NCBI GenBank assembly: GCA_028622995.1
Contig: JAJQJQ010000053.1
Coordinates: 682,001 to 746,000 of the forward strand
Reading direction: 5' to 3'
Length of the DNA stretch: 64,000 nt
Origin: Panagrolaimus kolymaensis
Lineage: Eukaryota > Nematoda > Chromadorea > Rhabditida > Panagrolaimidae
Notes under the pieces: model-generated
What the model saw: the letters and a program-made list of their open reading frames with translations, nothing else
Database searches by the model: none
Told to the model about the DNA's origin: nothing
Shown here: positions 11,123-25,000 of the stretch, one piece after another
Layout of the letters: each line of letters begins with the position of its first letter
How positions within the stretch are numbered: position 1 is the stretch's first letter
Made by a program: the position numbers and the translations under genes

Positions 11123-14100
11123 TGGCATAAAGAAAAACTATATTTTTGCTTTTAAAGCTATTTTGAGTTCCTTTGGGATTCACTCAACTTGATTAATTTT
11201 TGGAAAACAAATTCTATGAATGTTGTTAAAATTCTTTCAATTTGTTTTATTTTATGGTTGCAGAAAATCTATGTCAATGGCATAAAGAAAAACTATATTT
11301 TTGCTTTTAAAGCTATTTTGAGTTCCTTTGGGATTCACTCAACTTGATTAATTTTTGGAAAACAAATTCTTTGAATGTTGTTAAAATTCTCTAGGTTTTT
11401 TTATCTAATGGATGCAGAAAATCTGTGTCAATGGCATTAAGAAAAACTATATTTTTGCTTTTAAAGCTATTTTGAGTTCCTTTGGGATTCACTCAACTTG
11501 ATTAATTTTTGGAAAACAAATTCTATGAATGTTGTTAAAATTCTTTCAATTTGTTTTATTTTATGGTTGCAGAAAATCTATGTCAATGGCATAAAGAAAA
11601 ACTATATTTTTGCTTTTAAAGCTATTTTGAGTTCCTTTGGGATTCACTCAACTTGATTAATTTTTGGAAAACAAATTCTATGAATGTTGTTAAAATTCTT
11701 TCAATTTGTTTTATTTTATGGTTGCAGAAAATCTATGTCAATGGCATAAAGAAAAACTATATTTTTGCTTTTAAAGCTATTTTGAGTTCCTTTGGGATTC
11801 ACTCAACTTGATTAATTTTTGGAAAACAAATTCTATGAATGTTGTTAAAATTCTTTCAATTTGTTTTATTTTATGGTTGCAGAAAATCTATGTCAATGGC
11901 ATAAAGAAAAACTATATTTTTGCTTTTAAAGCTATTTTGAGTTCCTTTGGGATTCACTCAACTTGATTAATTTTTGGAAAACAAATTCTATGAATGTTGT
12001 TAAAATTCTTTCAATTTGTTTTATTTTATGGTTGCAGAAAATCTATGTCAATGGCATAAAGAAAAACTATATTTTTGCTTTTAAAGCTATTTTGAGTTCC
12101 TTTGGGATTCACTCAACTTGATTAATTTTTGGAAAACAAATTCTTTGAATGTTGTTAAAATTCTCTAGGTTTTTTTATCTAATGGATGCAGAAAATCTGT
12201 GTCAATGGCATTAAGAAAAACTATATTTTTGCTTTTAAAGCTATTTTGAGTTCCTTTGGGATTCACTCAACTTGATTAATTTTTGGAAAACAAATTCTAT
12301 GAATGTTGTTAAAATTCTTTCAATTTGTTTTATTTTATGGTTGCAGAAAATCTATGTCAATGGCATAAAGAAAAACTATATTTTTGCTTTTAAAGCTATT
12401 TTGAGTTCCTTTGGGATTCACTCAACTTGATTAATTTTTGGAAAACAAATTCTTTGAATGTTGTTAAAATTCTCTAGGTTTTTTTATCTAATGGATGCAG
12501 AAAATCTGTGTCAATGGCATTAAGAAAAACTATATTTTTGCTTTTAAAGCTATTTTGAGTTCCTTTGGGATTCACTCAACTTGATTAATTTTTGGAAAAC
12601 AAATTCTTTGAATGTTGTTAAAATTCTCTAGGTTTTTTTATCTAATGGATGCAGAAAATCTGTGTCAATGGCATTAAGAAAAACTATATTTTTGCTTTTA
12701 AAGCTATTTTGAGTTCCTTTGGGATTCACTCAACTTGATTAATTTTTGGAAAACAAATTCTATGAATGTTGTTAAAATTCTTTCAATTTGTTTTATTTTA
12801 TGGTTGCAGAAAATCTATGTCAATGGCATAAAGAAAAACTATATTTTTGCTTTTAAAGCTATTTTGAGTTCCTTTGGGATTCACTCAACTTGATTAATTT
12901 TTGGAAAACAAATTCTTTGAATGTTGTTAAAATTCTCTAGGTTTTTTTATCTAATGGATGCAGAAAATCTGTGTCAATGGCATTAAGAAAAACTATATTT
13001 TTGCTTTTAAAGCTATTTTGAGTTCCTTTGGGATTCACTCAACTTGATTAATTTTTGGAAAACAAATTCTATGAATGTTGTTAAAATTCTTTCAATTTGT
13101 TTTATTTTATGGTTGCAGAAAATCTATGTCAATGGCATAAAGAAAAACTATATTTTTGCTTTTAAAGCTATTTTGAGTTCCTTTGGGATTCACTCAACTT
13201 GATTAATTTTTGGAAAACAAATTCTATGAATGTTGTTAAAATTCTTTCAATTTGTTTTATTTTATGGTTGCAGAAAATCTATGTCAATGGCATAAAGAAA
13301 AACTATATTTTTGCTTTTAAAGCTATTTTGAGTTCCTTTGGGATTCACTCAACTTGATTAATTTTTGGAAAACAAATTCTTTGAATGTTGTTAAAATTCT
13401 CTAGGTTTTTTTATCTAATGGATGCAGAAAATCTGTGTCAATGGCATTAAGAAAAACTATATTTTTGCTTTTAAAGCTATTTTGAGTTCCTTTGGGATTC
13501 ACTCAACTTGATTAATTTTTGGAAAACAAATTCTTTGAATGTTGTTAAAATTCTCTAGGTTTTTTTATCTAATGGATGCAGAAAATCTATGTCAATGGCA
13601 TAAAGAAAAACTATATTTTTGCTTTTAAAGCTATTTTGAGTTCCTTTGGGATTCACTCAACTTGATTAATTTTTGGAAAACAAATTCTTTGAATGTTGTT
13701 AAAATTCTCTAGGTTTTTTTATCTAATGGATGCAGAAAATCTGTGTCAATGGCATTAAGAAAAACTATATTTTTGCTTTTAAAGCTATTTTGAGTTCCTT
13801 TGGGATTCACTCAACTTGATTAATTTTTGGAAAACAAATTCTTTGAATGTTGTTAAAATTCTCTAGGTTTTTTTATCTAATGGATGCAGAAAATCTATGT
13901 CAATGGCATAAAGAAAAACTATATTTTTGCTTTTAAAGCTATTTTGAGTTCCTTTGGGATTCACTCAACTTGATTAATTTTTGGAAAACAAATTCTTTGA
14001 ATGTTGTTAAAATTCTCTAGGTTTTTTTATCTAATGGATGCAGAAAATCTGTGTCAATGGCATTAAGAAAAACTATATTTTTGCTTTTAAAGCTATTTTG

Positions 14101-15959
14101 AGTTCCTTTGGGATTCACTCAACTTGATTAATTTTTGGAAAACAAATTCTTTGAATGTTGTTAAAATTCTCTAGGTTTTTTTATCTAATGGATGCAGAAA
14201 ATCTGTGTCAATGGCATTAAGAAAAACTATATTTTTGCTTTTAAAGCTATTTTGAGTTCCTTTGGGATTCACTCAACTTGATTAATTTTTGGAAAACAAA
14301 TTCTATGAATGTTGTTAAAATTCTTTCAATTTGTTTTATTTTATGGTTGCAGAAAATCTATGTCAATGGCATAAAGAAAAACTATATTTTTGCTTTTAAA
14401 GCTATTTTGAGTTCCTTTGGGATTCACTCAACTTGATTAATTTTTGGAAAACAAATTCTATGAATGTTGTTAAAATTCTTTCAATTTGTTTTATTTTATG
14501 GTTGCAGAAAATCTATGTCAATGGCATAAAGAAAAACTATATTTTTGCTTTTAAAGCTATTTTGAGTTCCTTTGGGATTCACTCAACTTGATTAATTTTT
14601 GGAAAACAAATTCTATGAATGTTGTTAAAATTCTTTCAATTTGTTTTATTTTATGGTTGCAGAAAATCTATGTCAATGGCATAAAGAAAAACTATATTTT
14701 TGCTTTTAAAGCTATTTTGAGTTCCTTTGGGATTCACTCAACTTGATTAATTTTTGGAAAACAAATTCTTTGAATGTTGTTAAAATTCTCTAGGTTTTTT
14801 TATCTAATGGATGCAGAAAATCTGTGTCAATGGCATTAAGAAAAACTATATTTTTGCTTTTAAAGCTATTTTGAGTTCCTTTGGGATTCACTCAACTTGA
14901 TTAATTTTTGGAAAACAAATTCTTTGAATGTTGTTAAAATTCTCTAGGTTTTTTTATCTAATGGATGCAGAAAATCTGTGTCAATGGCATTAAGAAAAAC
15001 TATATTTTTGCTTTTAAAGCTATTTTGAGTTCCTTTGGGATTCACTCAACTTGATTAATTTTTGGAAAACAAATTCTATGAATGTTGTTAAAATTCTTTC
15101 AATTTGTTTTATTTTATGGTTGCAGAAAATCTATGTCAATGGCATAAAGAAAAACTATATTTTTGCTTTTAAAGCTATTTTGAGTTCCTTTGGGATTCAC
15201 TCAACTTGATTAATTTTTGGAAAACAAATTCTTTGAATGTTGTTAAAATTCTCTAGGTTTTTTTATCTAATGGATGCAGAAAATCTGTGTCAATGGCATT
15301 AAGAAAAACTATATTTTTGCTTTTAAAGCTATTTTGAGTTCCTTTGGGATTCACTCAACTTGATTAATTTTTGGAAAACAAATTCTATGAATGTTGTTAA
15401 AATTCTTTCAATTTGTTTTATTTTATGGTTGCAGAAAATCTATGTCAATGGCATAAAGAAAAACTATATTTTTGCTTTTAAAGCTATTTTGAGTTCCTTT
15501 GGGATTCACTCAACTTGATTAATTTTTGGAAAACAAATTCTTTGAATGTTGTTAAAATTCTCTAGGTTTTTTTATCTAATGGATGCAGAAAATCTGTGTC
15601 AATGGCATTAAGAAAAACTATATTTTTGCTTTTAAAGCTATTTTGAGTTCCTTTGGGATTCACTCAACTTGAATAATTTTTGGAAAACAAATTCTTTGAA
15701 TGTTGTTAAAATTCTCTAGGTTTTTTTATCTAATGGATGCAGAAAATCTGTGTCAATGGCATAAAGAAAAACTATATTTTTGCTTTTAAAGCTATTTTGA
15801 GTTCCTTTGGGATTCACTCAACTTGATTAATTTTTGGAAAACAAATTCTTTGAATGTTGTTAAAATTCTCTAGGTTTTTTTATCTAATGGATGCAGAAAA
15901 TCTGTGTCAATGGCATTAAGAAAAACTATATTTTTGCTTTTAAAGCTATTTTGAGTTCC

Positions 15960-18900
15960 TTTTGGATTCACTCAACTTGATTAATTTTTGGAAAACAAAT
16001 TCTATGAATGTTGTTAAAATTCTTTCAATTTGTTTTATTTTATGGTTGCAGAAAATCTATGTCAATGGCATTAAGAAAAACTATATTTTTGCTTTTAAAG
16101 CTATTTTGAGTTCCTTTGGGATTCACTCAACTTGATTAATTTTTGGAAAACAAATTCTTTGAATGTTGTTAAAATTCTCTAGGTTTTTTTATCTAATGGA
16201 TGCAGAAAATCTTTGTCAACGGCATTAAGAAAAACTATATTTATGCTTTTAAAGCTATTTTGAGTTCCTTTGGGATTCACTCAACTTGATTAATTTTTGG
16301 AAAACAAATTCTTTGAATGTTGTTAAAATTCTCTAGGTTTTTTTATCTAATGGATGCAGAAAATCTGTGTCAATGGCATTAAGAAAAACTATATTTATGC
16401 TTTTAAAGCTATTTTGAGTTCCTTTGGGATTCACTCAACTTGATTAATTTTTGGAAAACAAATTCTTTGAATGTTGTTAAAATTCTCTAGATTTTTTTAT
16501 CTAATGGATGCAGAAAATCTGTGTCAATGGCATTAAAAAAAACTATATTTTTGCTTTTAAAGCTATTTTGAGTTCCTTTGGGATTCACTCAACTTGATTA
16601 ATTTTTGGAAAACAAATTCTTTGAATGTTGTTAAAATTCTCTAGGTTTTTTTATCTAATGGATGCAGAAAATCTGTGTCAATGGCATTAAGAAAAACTAT
16701 ATTTATGCTTTTAAAGCTATTTTGAGTTCCTTTGGGATTCACTCAACTTGATTAATTTTTGGAAAACAAATTCTTTGAATGTTGTTAAAATTCTCTAGGT
16801 TTTTTTATCTAATGGATGCAGAAAATCTGTGTCAATGGCATTAAGAAAAACTATATTTATGCTTTTAAAGCTATTTTGAGTTCCTTTGGGATTCACTCAA
16901 CTTGATTAATTTTTGGAAAACAAATTCTTTGAATGTTGTTTAAATTCTCTAGATTTTTTTATCTAATGGATGCAGAAAATCTGTGTCAATGGCATTAAAA
17001 AAAACTATATTTTTGCTTTTAAAGCTATTTTGAGTTCCTTTGGGATTCACTCAACTTGATTAATTTTTGGAAAACAAATTCTTTGAATGTTGTTAAAATT
17101 CTCTAGGTTTTTTTATCTAATGGATGCAGAAAATCTGTGTCAATGGCATTAAGAAAAACTATATTTATGCTTTTAAAGCTATTTTGAGTTCCTTTGGGAT
17201 TCACTCAACTTGATTAATTTTTGGAAAACAAATTCTTTGAATGTTGTTAAAATTCTCTAGGTTTTTTTATCTAATGGATGCAGAAAATCTGTGTCAATGG
17301 CATTAAGAAAAACTATATTTATGCTTTTAAAGCTATTTTGAGTTCCTTTGGGATTCACTCAACTTGATTAATTTTTGGAAAACAAATTCTTTGAATGTTG
17401 TTAAAATTCTCTAGATTTTTTTATCTAATGGATGCAGAAAATCTGTGTCAATGGCATTAAAAAAAACTATATTTTTGCTTTTAAAGCTATTTTGAGTTCC
17501 TTTGGGATTCACTCAACTTGATTAATTTTTGGAAAACAAATTCTTTGAATGTTGTTAAAATTCTCTAGGTTTTTTTATCTAATGGATGCAGAAAATCTGT
17601 GTCAATGGCATTAAGAAAAACTATATTTTTGCTTTTAAAGCTATTTTGAGTTCCTTTTGGATTCACTCAACTTGATTAATTTTTGGAAAACAAATTCTAT
17701 GAATGTTGTTAAAATTCTTTCAATTTGTTTTATTTTATGGTTGCAGAAAATCTATGTCAATGGCATTAAGAAAAACTATATTTTTGCTTTTAAAGCTATT
17801 TTGAGTTCCTTTGGGATTCACTCAACTTGATTAATTTTTGGAAAACAAATTCTTTGAATGTTGTTAAAATTCTCTAGGTTTTTTTATCTAATGGATGCAG
17901 AAAATCTGTGTCAACGGCATTAAGAAAAACTATATTTATGCTTTTAAAGCTATTTTGAGTTCCTTTGGGATTCACTCAACTTGATTAATTTTTGGAAAAC
18001 AAATTCTTTGAATGTTGTTAAAATTCTCTAGGTTTTTTTATCTAATGGATGCAGAAAATCTGTGTCAATGGCATTAAGAAAAACTATATTTATGCTTTTA
18101 AAGCTATTTTGAGTTCCTTTGGGATTCACTCAACTTGATTAATTTTTGGAAAACAAATTCTTTGAATGTTGTTAAAATTCTCTAGATTTTTTTATCTAAT
18201 GGATGCAGAAAATCTGTGTCAATGGCATTAAGAAAAACTATATTTTTGCTTTTAAAGCTATTTTGAGTTCCTTTGGGATTCACTCAACTTGATTAATTTT
18301 TGGAAAACAAATTCTTTGAATGTTGTTAAAATTCTCTAGGTTTTTTTATCTAATGGATGCAGAAAATCTGTGTCAATGGCATTAAGAAAAACTATATTTA
18401 TGCTTTTAAAGCTATTTTGAGTTCCTTTGGGATTCACTCAACTTGATTAATTTTTGGAAAACAAATTCTTTGAATGTTGTTAAAATTCTCTAGATTTTTT
18501 TATCTAATGGATGCAGAAAATCTGTGTCAATGGCATTAAAAAAAACTATATTTTTGCTTTTAAAGCTATTTTGAGTTCCTTTGGGATTCACTCAACTTGA
18601 TTAATTTTTGGAAAACAAATTCTTTGAATGTTGTTAAAATTCTCTAGGTTTTTTTATCTAATGGATGCAGAAAATCTGTGTCAATGGCATTAAGAAAAAC
18701 TATATTTATGCTTTTAAAGCTATTTTGAGTTCCTTTGGGATTCACTCAACTTGATTAATTTTTGGAAAACAAATTCTTTGAATGTTGTTAAAATTCTCTA
18801 GGTTTTTTTATCTAATGGATGCAGAAAATCTGTGTCAATGGCATTAAGAAAAACTATATTTATGCTTTTAAAGCTATTTTGAGTTCCTTTGGGATTCACT

Positions 18901-19010
18901 CAACTTGATTAATTTTTGGAAAACAAATTCTTTGAATGTTGTTAAAATTCTCTAGATTTTTTTATCTAATGGATGCAGAAAATCTGTGTCAATGGCATAA
19001 AGAAAAACTA
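15960..19010. repeat. 11-monomer (1,695-bp) segmental duplication within Satellite 1
   Basis: Two stretches share rare marks in the same order: TTTTGGATT in a B-to-A step (near 15,960 and 17,655), a type-A unit with GGCATTAAG, then GTCAACGGCATT (TCAAC at 16,216 and 17,911). The offset of 1,695 bp equals ten 154-bp units and one 155-bp unit. After the GTCAACGGC mark, both copies continue into units with ATTTATGCTTTT and CTCTAGATTT. The first copy has CTTTGTCAAC and the second CTGTGTCAAC, a difference that arose after duplication. Confidence 0.75.
16220..19010. repeat. 462-bp trimeric higher-order repeat marked by CTCTAGATTT and ATTTATGC
   Basis: Type-B monomers organised in threes. CTCTAGA (not CTCTAGG) starts at 16,485, 16,947, 17,409, 18,180, 18,488 and 18,950. 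Spacings are 462, 462, 771, 308 and 462 bp (3, 3, 5, 2 and 3 monomers). The CTCTAGA unit usually carries GGCATTAAAAAAAAC and is followed by ACTATATTTTTGC. The other two units carry GGCATTAAG and ATTTATGC. The G-to-A change creates a TCTAGA hexamer that ordinary units lack. One copy (16,940) reads GTTTAAATTC in place of GTTAAAATTC. Confidence 0.85.
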
Positions 19011-22000
19011 TATTTTTGCTTTTAAAGCTATTTTGAGTTCCTTTGGGATTCACTCAACTTGATTAATTTTTGGAAAACAAATTCTTTGAATGTTGTTAAA
19101 ATTCTCTAGGTTTTTTTATCTAATGGATGCAGAAAATCTGTGTCAATGGCATAAAGAAAAACTATATTTTTGCTTTTAAAGCTATTTTGAGTTCCTTTGG
19201 GATTCACTCAACTTGATTAATTTTTGGAAAACAAATTCTTTGAATGTTGTTAAAATTCTCTAGGTTTTTTTATCTAATGGATGCAGAAAATCTGTGTCAA
19301 TGGCATAAAGAAAAACTATATTTTTGCTTTTAAAGCTATTTTGAGTTCCTTTGGGATTCACTCAACTTGATTAATTTTTGGAAAACAAATTCTTTGAATG
19401 TTGTTAAAATTCTCTAGGTTTTTTTATCTAATGGATGCAGAAAATCTGTGTCAATGGCATAAAGAAAAACTATATTTTTGCTTTTAAAGCTATTTTGAGT
19501 TCCTTTGGGATTCACTCAACTTGATTAATTTTTGGAAAACAAATTCTTTGAATGTTGTTAAAATTCTCTAGGTTTTTTTATCTAATGGATGCAGAAAATC
19601 TGTGTCAATGGCATAAAGAAAAACTATATTTTTGCTTTTAAAGCTATTTTGAGTTCCTTTGGGATTCACTCAACTTGATTAATTTTTGGAAAACAAATTC
19701 TTTGAATGTTGTTAAAATTCTCTAGGTTTTTTTATCTAATGGATGCAGAAAATCTGTGTCAATGGAATTAAGAAAAACTATATTTTTGCTTTTAATGCTA
19801 TTTTGAGTTCCTTTGGGATTCACTCAACTTGATTAATTTTTGGAAAACAAATTCTTTGAATGTTGTTAAAATTCTCTAGGTTTTTTTATCTAATGGATGC
19901 AGAAAATCTGTGTCAATGGCATAAAGAAAAACTATATTTTTGCTTTTAAAGCTATTTTGAGTTCCTTTGGGATTCACTCAACTTGATTAATTTTTGAAAA
20001 ACAAATTCTTTGAATGTTGTTAAAATTCTCTAGGTTTTTTTATCTAATGGATGCAGAAAATCTGTGTCAATGGCATAAAGAAAAACTATATTTTTGCTTT
20101 TAAAGCTATTTTGAGTTCCTTTGGGATTCACTCAACTTGATTAATTTTTGGAAAACAAATTCTTTGAATGTTGTTAAAATTCTCTAGGTTTTTTTATCTA
20201 ATGGATGCAGAAAATCTGTGTCAATGGCATAAAGAAAAACTATATTTTTGCTTTTAAAGCTATTTTGAGTTCCTTTGGGATTCACTCAACTTGATTAATT
20301 TTTGGAAAACAAATTCTTTGAATGTTGTTAAAATTCTCTAGGTTTTTTTATCTAATGGATGCAGAAAATCTGTGTCAATGGCATAAAGAAAAACTATATT
20401 TTTGCTTTTAAAGCTATTTTGAGTTCCTTTGGGATTCACTCAACTTGATTAATTTTTGGAAAACAAATTCTTTGAATGTTGTTAAAATTCTCTAGGTTTT
20501 TTTATCTAATGGATGCAGAAAAACTGTGTCAATGGCATAAAGAAAAACTATATTTTTGCTTTTAAAGCTATTTTGAGTTCCTTTGGGATTCACTCAACTT
20601 GATTAATTTTTGGAAAACAAATTCTTTGAATGTTGTTAAAATTCTCTAGGTTTTTTTATCTAATGGATGCAGAAAATCTGTGTCAATGGCATTAAGAAAA
20701 ACTATATTTTTGCTTTTAAAGCTATTTTGAGTTCCTTTGGGATTCACTCAACTTGATTAATTTTTGGAAAACAAATTCTTTGAATGTTGTTAAAATTCTC
20801 TAGGTTTTTTTATCTAATGGATGCAGAAAATCTGTGTCAATGGCATAAAGAAAAACTATATTTTTGCTTTTAAAGCTATTTTGAGTTCCTTTGGGATTCA
20901 CTCAACTTGATTAATTTTTGGAAAACAAATTCTTTGAATGTTGTTAAAATTCTCTAGGTTTTTTTATCTAATGGATGCAGAAAATCTGTGTCAATGGCAT
21001 AAAGAAAAACTATATTTTTGCTTTTAAAGCTATTTTGAGTTCCTTTGGGATTCACTCAACTTGATTAATTTTTGGAAAACAAATTCTTTGAATGTTGTTA
21101 AAATTCTCTAGGTTTTTTTATCTAATGGATGCAGAAAATCTGTGTCAATGGCATTAAGAAAAACTATATTTTTGCTTTTAAAGCTATTTTGAGTTCCTTT
21201 GGGATTCACTCAACTTGATTAATTTTTGGAAAACAAATTCTTTGAATGTTGTTAAAATTCTCTAGGTTTTTTTATCTAATGGATGCAGAAAATCTGTGTC
21301 AATGGCATAAAGAAAAACTATATTTTTGCTTTTAATGCTATTTTGAGTTCCTTTGGGATTCACTCAACTTGATTAATTTTTGGAAAACAAATTCTTTGAA
21401 TGTTGTTAAAATTCTCTAGGTTTTTTTATCTAATGGATGCAGAAAATCTGTGTCAATGGCATTAAGAAAAACTATATTTTTGCTTTTAAAGCTATTTTGA
21501 GTTCCTTTGGGATTCACTCAACTTGATTAATTTTTGGAAAACAAATTCTTTGAATGTTGTTAAAATTCTCTAGGTTTTTTTATCTAATGGATGCAGAAAA
21601 TCTGTGTCAATGGCATAAAGAAAAACTATATTTTTGCTTTTAAAGCTATTTTGAGTTCCTTTGGGATTCACTCAACTTGATTAATTTTTGGAAAACAAAT
21701 ACTTTGAATGTTGTTAAAATTCTCTAGGTTTTTTTATCTAATGGATGCAGAAAATCTGTGTCAATGGCATAAAGAAAAACTATATTTTTGCTTTTAAAGC
21801 TATTTTGAGTTCCTTTGGGATTCACTCAACTTGATTAATTTTTGGAAAACAAATTCTTTGAATGTTGTTAAAATTCTCTAGGTTTTTTTATCTAATGGAT
21901 GCAGAAAATCTGTGTCAATGGCATAAAGAAAAACTATATTTTTGCTTTTAAAGCTATTTTGAGTTCCTTTGGGATTCACTCAACTTGATTAATTTTTGGA

Positions 22001-25000
22001 AAACAAATTCTTTGAATGTTGTTAAAATTCTCTAGGTTTTTTTATCTAATGGATGCAGAAAATCTGTGTCAATGGCATAAAGAAAAACTATATTTTTGCT
22101 TTTAAAGCTATTTTGAGTTCCTTTGGGATTCACTCAACTTGATTAATTTTTGGAAAACAAATTCTTTGAATGTTGTTAAAATTCTCTAGGTTTTTTTATC
22201 TAATGGATGCAGAAAATCTGTGTCAATGGCATTAAGAAAAACTATATTTTTGCTTTTAATGCTATTTTGAGTTCCTTTGGGATTCACTCAACTTGATTAA
22301 TTTTTGGAAAACAAATTCTTTGAATGTTGTTAAAATTCTCTAGGTTTTTTTATCTAATGGATGCAGAAAATCTGTGTCAATGGCATAAAGAAAAACTATA
22401 TTTTTGCTTTTAAAGCTATTTTGAGTTCCTTTTGGATTCACTCAACTTGATTAATTTTTGGAAAACAAATTCTTTGAATGTTGTTAAAATTCTCTAGGTT
22501 TTTTTATCTAATGGATGCAGAAAATCTGTGTCAATGGCATAAAGAAAAACTATATTTTTGCTTTTAAAGCTATTTTGAGTTCCTTTGGGATTCACTCAAC
22601 TTGATTAATTTTTGGAAAACAAATTCTTTGAATGTTGTTAAAATTCTCTAGGTTTTTTTATCTAATGGATGCAGAAAAACTGTGTCAATGGCATAAAGAA
22701 AAACTATATTTTTGCTTTTAAAGCTATTTTGAGTTCCTTTGGGATTCACTCAACTTGATTAATTTTTGGAAAACAAATTCTTTGAATGTTGTTAAAATTC
22801 TCTAGGTTTTTTTATCTAATGGATGCAGAAAATCTGTGTCAATGGCATTAAGAAAAACTATATTTTTGCTTTTAAAGCTATTTTGAGTTCCTTTGGGATT
22901 CACTCAACTTGATTAATTTTTGGAAAACAAATTCTTTGAATGTTGTTAAAATTCTCTAGGTTTTTTTATCTAATGGATGCAGAAAATCTGTGTCAATGGC
23001 ATAAAGAAAAACTATATTTTTGCTTTTAAAGCTATTTTGAGTTCCTTTGGGATTCACTCAACTTGATTAATTTTTGGAAAACAAATTCTTTGAATGTTGT
23101 TAAAATTCTCTAGGTTTTTTTATCTAATGGATGCAGAAAATCTGTGTCAATGGCATTAAGAAAAACTATATTTTTGCTTTTAATGCTATTTTGAGTTCCT
23201 TTGGGATTCACTCAACTTGATTAATTTTTGGAAAACAAATTCTTTGAATGTTGTTAAAATTCTCTAGGTTTTTTTATCTAATGGATGCAGAAAATCTGTG
23301 TCAATGGCATAAAGAAAAACTATATTTTTGCTTTTAAAGCTATTTTGAGTTCCTTTGGGATTCACTCAACTTGATTAATTTTTGGAAAACAAATTCTTTG
23401 AATGTTGTTAAAATTCTCTAGGTTTTTTTATCTAATGGATGCAGAAAATCTGTGTCAATGGCATAAAGAAAAACTATATTTTTGCTTTTAAAGCTATTTT
23501 GAGTTCCTTTGGGATTCACTCAACTTGATTAATTTTTGGAAAACAAATTCTTTGAATGTTGTTAAAATTCTCTAGATTTTTTTATCTAATGGATGCAGAA
23601 AATCTGTGTCAATGGCATAAAGAAAAACTATATTTTTGCTTTTAAAGCTATTTTGAGTTCCTTTGAGATTCACTCAACTTGATTAATTTTTGGAAAACAA
23701 ATTCTTTGAATGTTGTTAAAATTCTCTAGGTTTTTTTATCTAATGGATGCAGAAAATCTGTGTCAATGGCATTAAGAAAAACTATATTTTTGCTTTTAAA
23801 GCTATTTTGAGTTCCTTTGGGATTCACTCTACTTGATTAATTTTTGGAAAACAAATTCTTTGAATGTTGTTAAAATTCTCTAGGTTTTTTTATCTAATGG
23901 ATGCAGAAAATCTGTGTCAATGGCATAAAGAAAAACTATATTTTTGCTTTTAAAGCTATTTTGAGTTCCTTTGGGATTCACTCAACTTGATTAATTTTTG
24001 GAAAACAAATTCTTTGAATGTTGTTAAAATTCTCTAGGTTTTTTTATCTAATGGATGCAGAAAATCTGTGTCAATGGCATAAAGAAAAACTATATTTTTG
24101 CTTTTAAAGCTATTTTGAGTTCCTTTGGGATTCACTCAACTTGATTAATTTTTGGAAAACAAATTCTTTGAATGTTGTTAAAATTCTCTAGGTTTTTTTA
24201 TCTAATGGATGCAGAAAATCTGTGTCAATGGCATAAAGAAAAACTATATTTTTGCTTTTAAAGCTATTTTGAGTTCCTTTGGGATTCACTCAACTTGATT
24301 AATTTTTGGAAAACAAATTCTTTGAATGTTGTTAAAATTCTCTAGGTTTTTTTATCTAATGGATGCAGAAAATCTGTGTCAATGGCATAAAGAAAAACTA
24401 TATTTTTGCTTTTAAAGCTATTTTGAGTTCCTTTGGGATTCACTCAACTTGATTAATTTTTGGAAAACAAATTCTTTGAATGTTGTTAAAATTCTCTAGG
24501 TTTTTTTATCTAATGGATGCAGAAAAACTGTGTCAATGGCATAAAGAAAAACTATATTTTTGCTTTTAAAGCTATTTTGAGTTCCTTTGGGATTCACTCA
24601 ACTTGATTAATTTTTGGAAAACAAATTCTTTGAATGTTGTTAAAATTCTCTAGGTTTTTTTATCTAATGGATGCAGAAAATCTGTGTCAATGGCATTAAG
24701 AAAAACTATATTTTTGCTTTTAAAGCTATTTTGAGTTCCTTTGGGATTCACTCAACTTGATTAATTTTTGGAAAACAAATTCTTTGAATGTTGTTAAAAT
24801 TCTCTAGGTTTTTTTATCTAATGGATGCAGAAAATCTGTGTCAATGGCATAAAGAAAAACTATATTTTTGCTTTTAAAGCTATTTTGAGTTCCTTTGGGA
24901 TTCACTCAACTTGATTAATTTTTGGAAAACAAATTCTTTGAATGTTGTTAAAATTCTCTAGGTTTTTTTATCTAATGGATGCAGAAAATCTGTGTCAATG

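Larger units (their letters stand above)
9644..16200. repeat. Satellite 1, mixed A/B domain
   Basis: Irregular mixture of A and B monomers. B units here generally carry GGCATTAAG with ACTATATTTTTGC, unlike the left domain. The B-prime form is gone. A mosaic near 9,990 has the A-type TTCTATGAATG joined to the B-type CTCTAGG. Two copies of the divergent type C lie at 10,151 and 11,078. One monomer near 10,730 has an extra T in the ATTAATTTTTGG motif. B-to-A mosaics near 13,585 and 13,895 (GGATGCAG followed by AATCTATGTC) are two monomers apart and look like a duplicated dimer. Confidence 0.85.
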
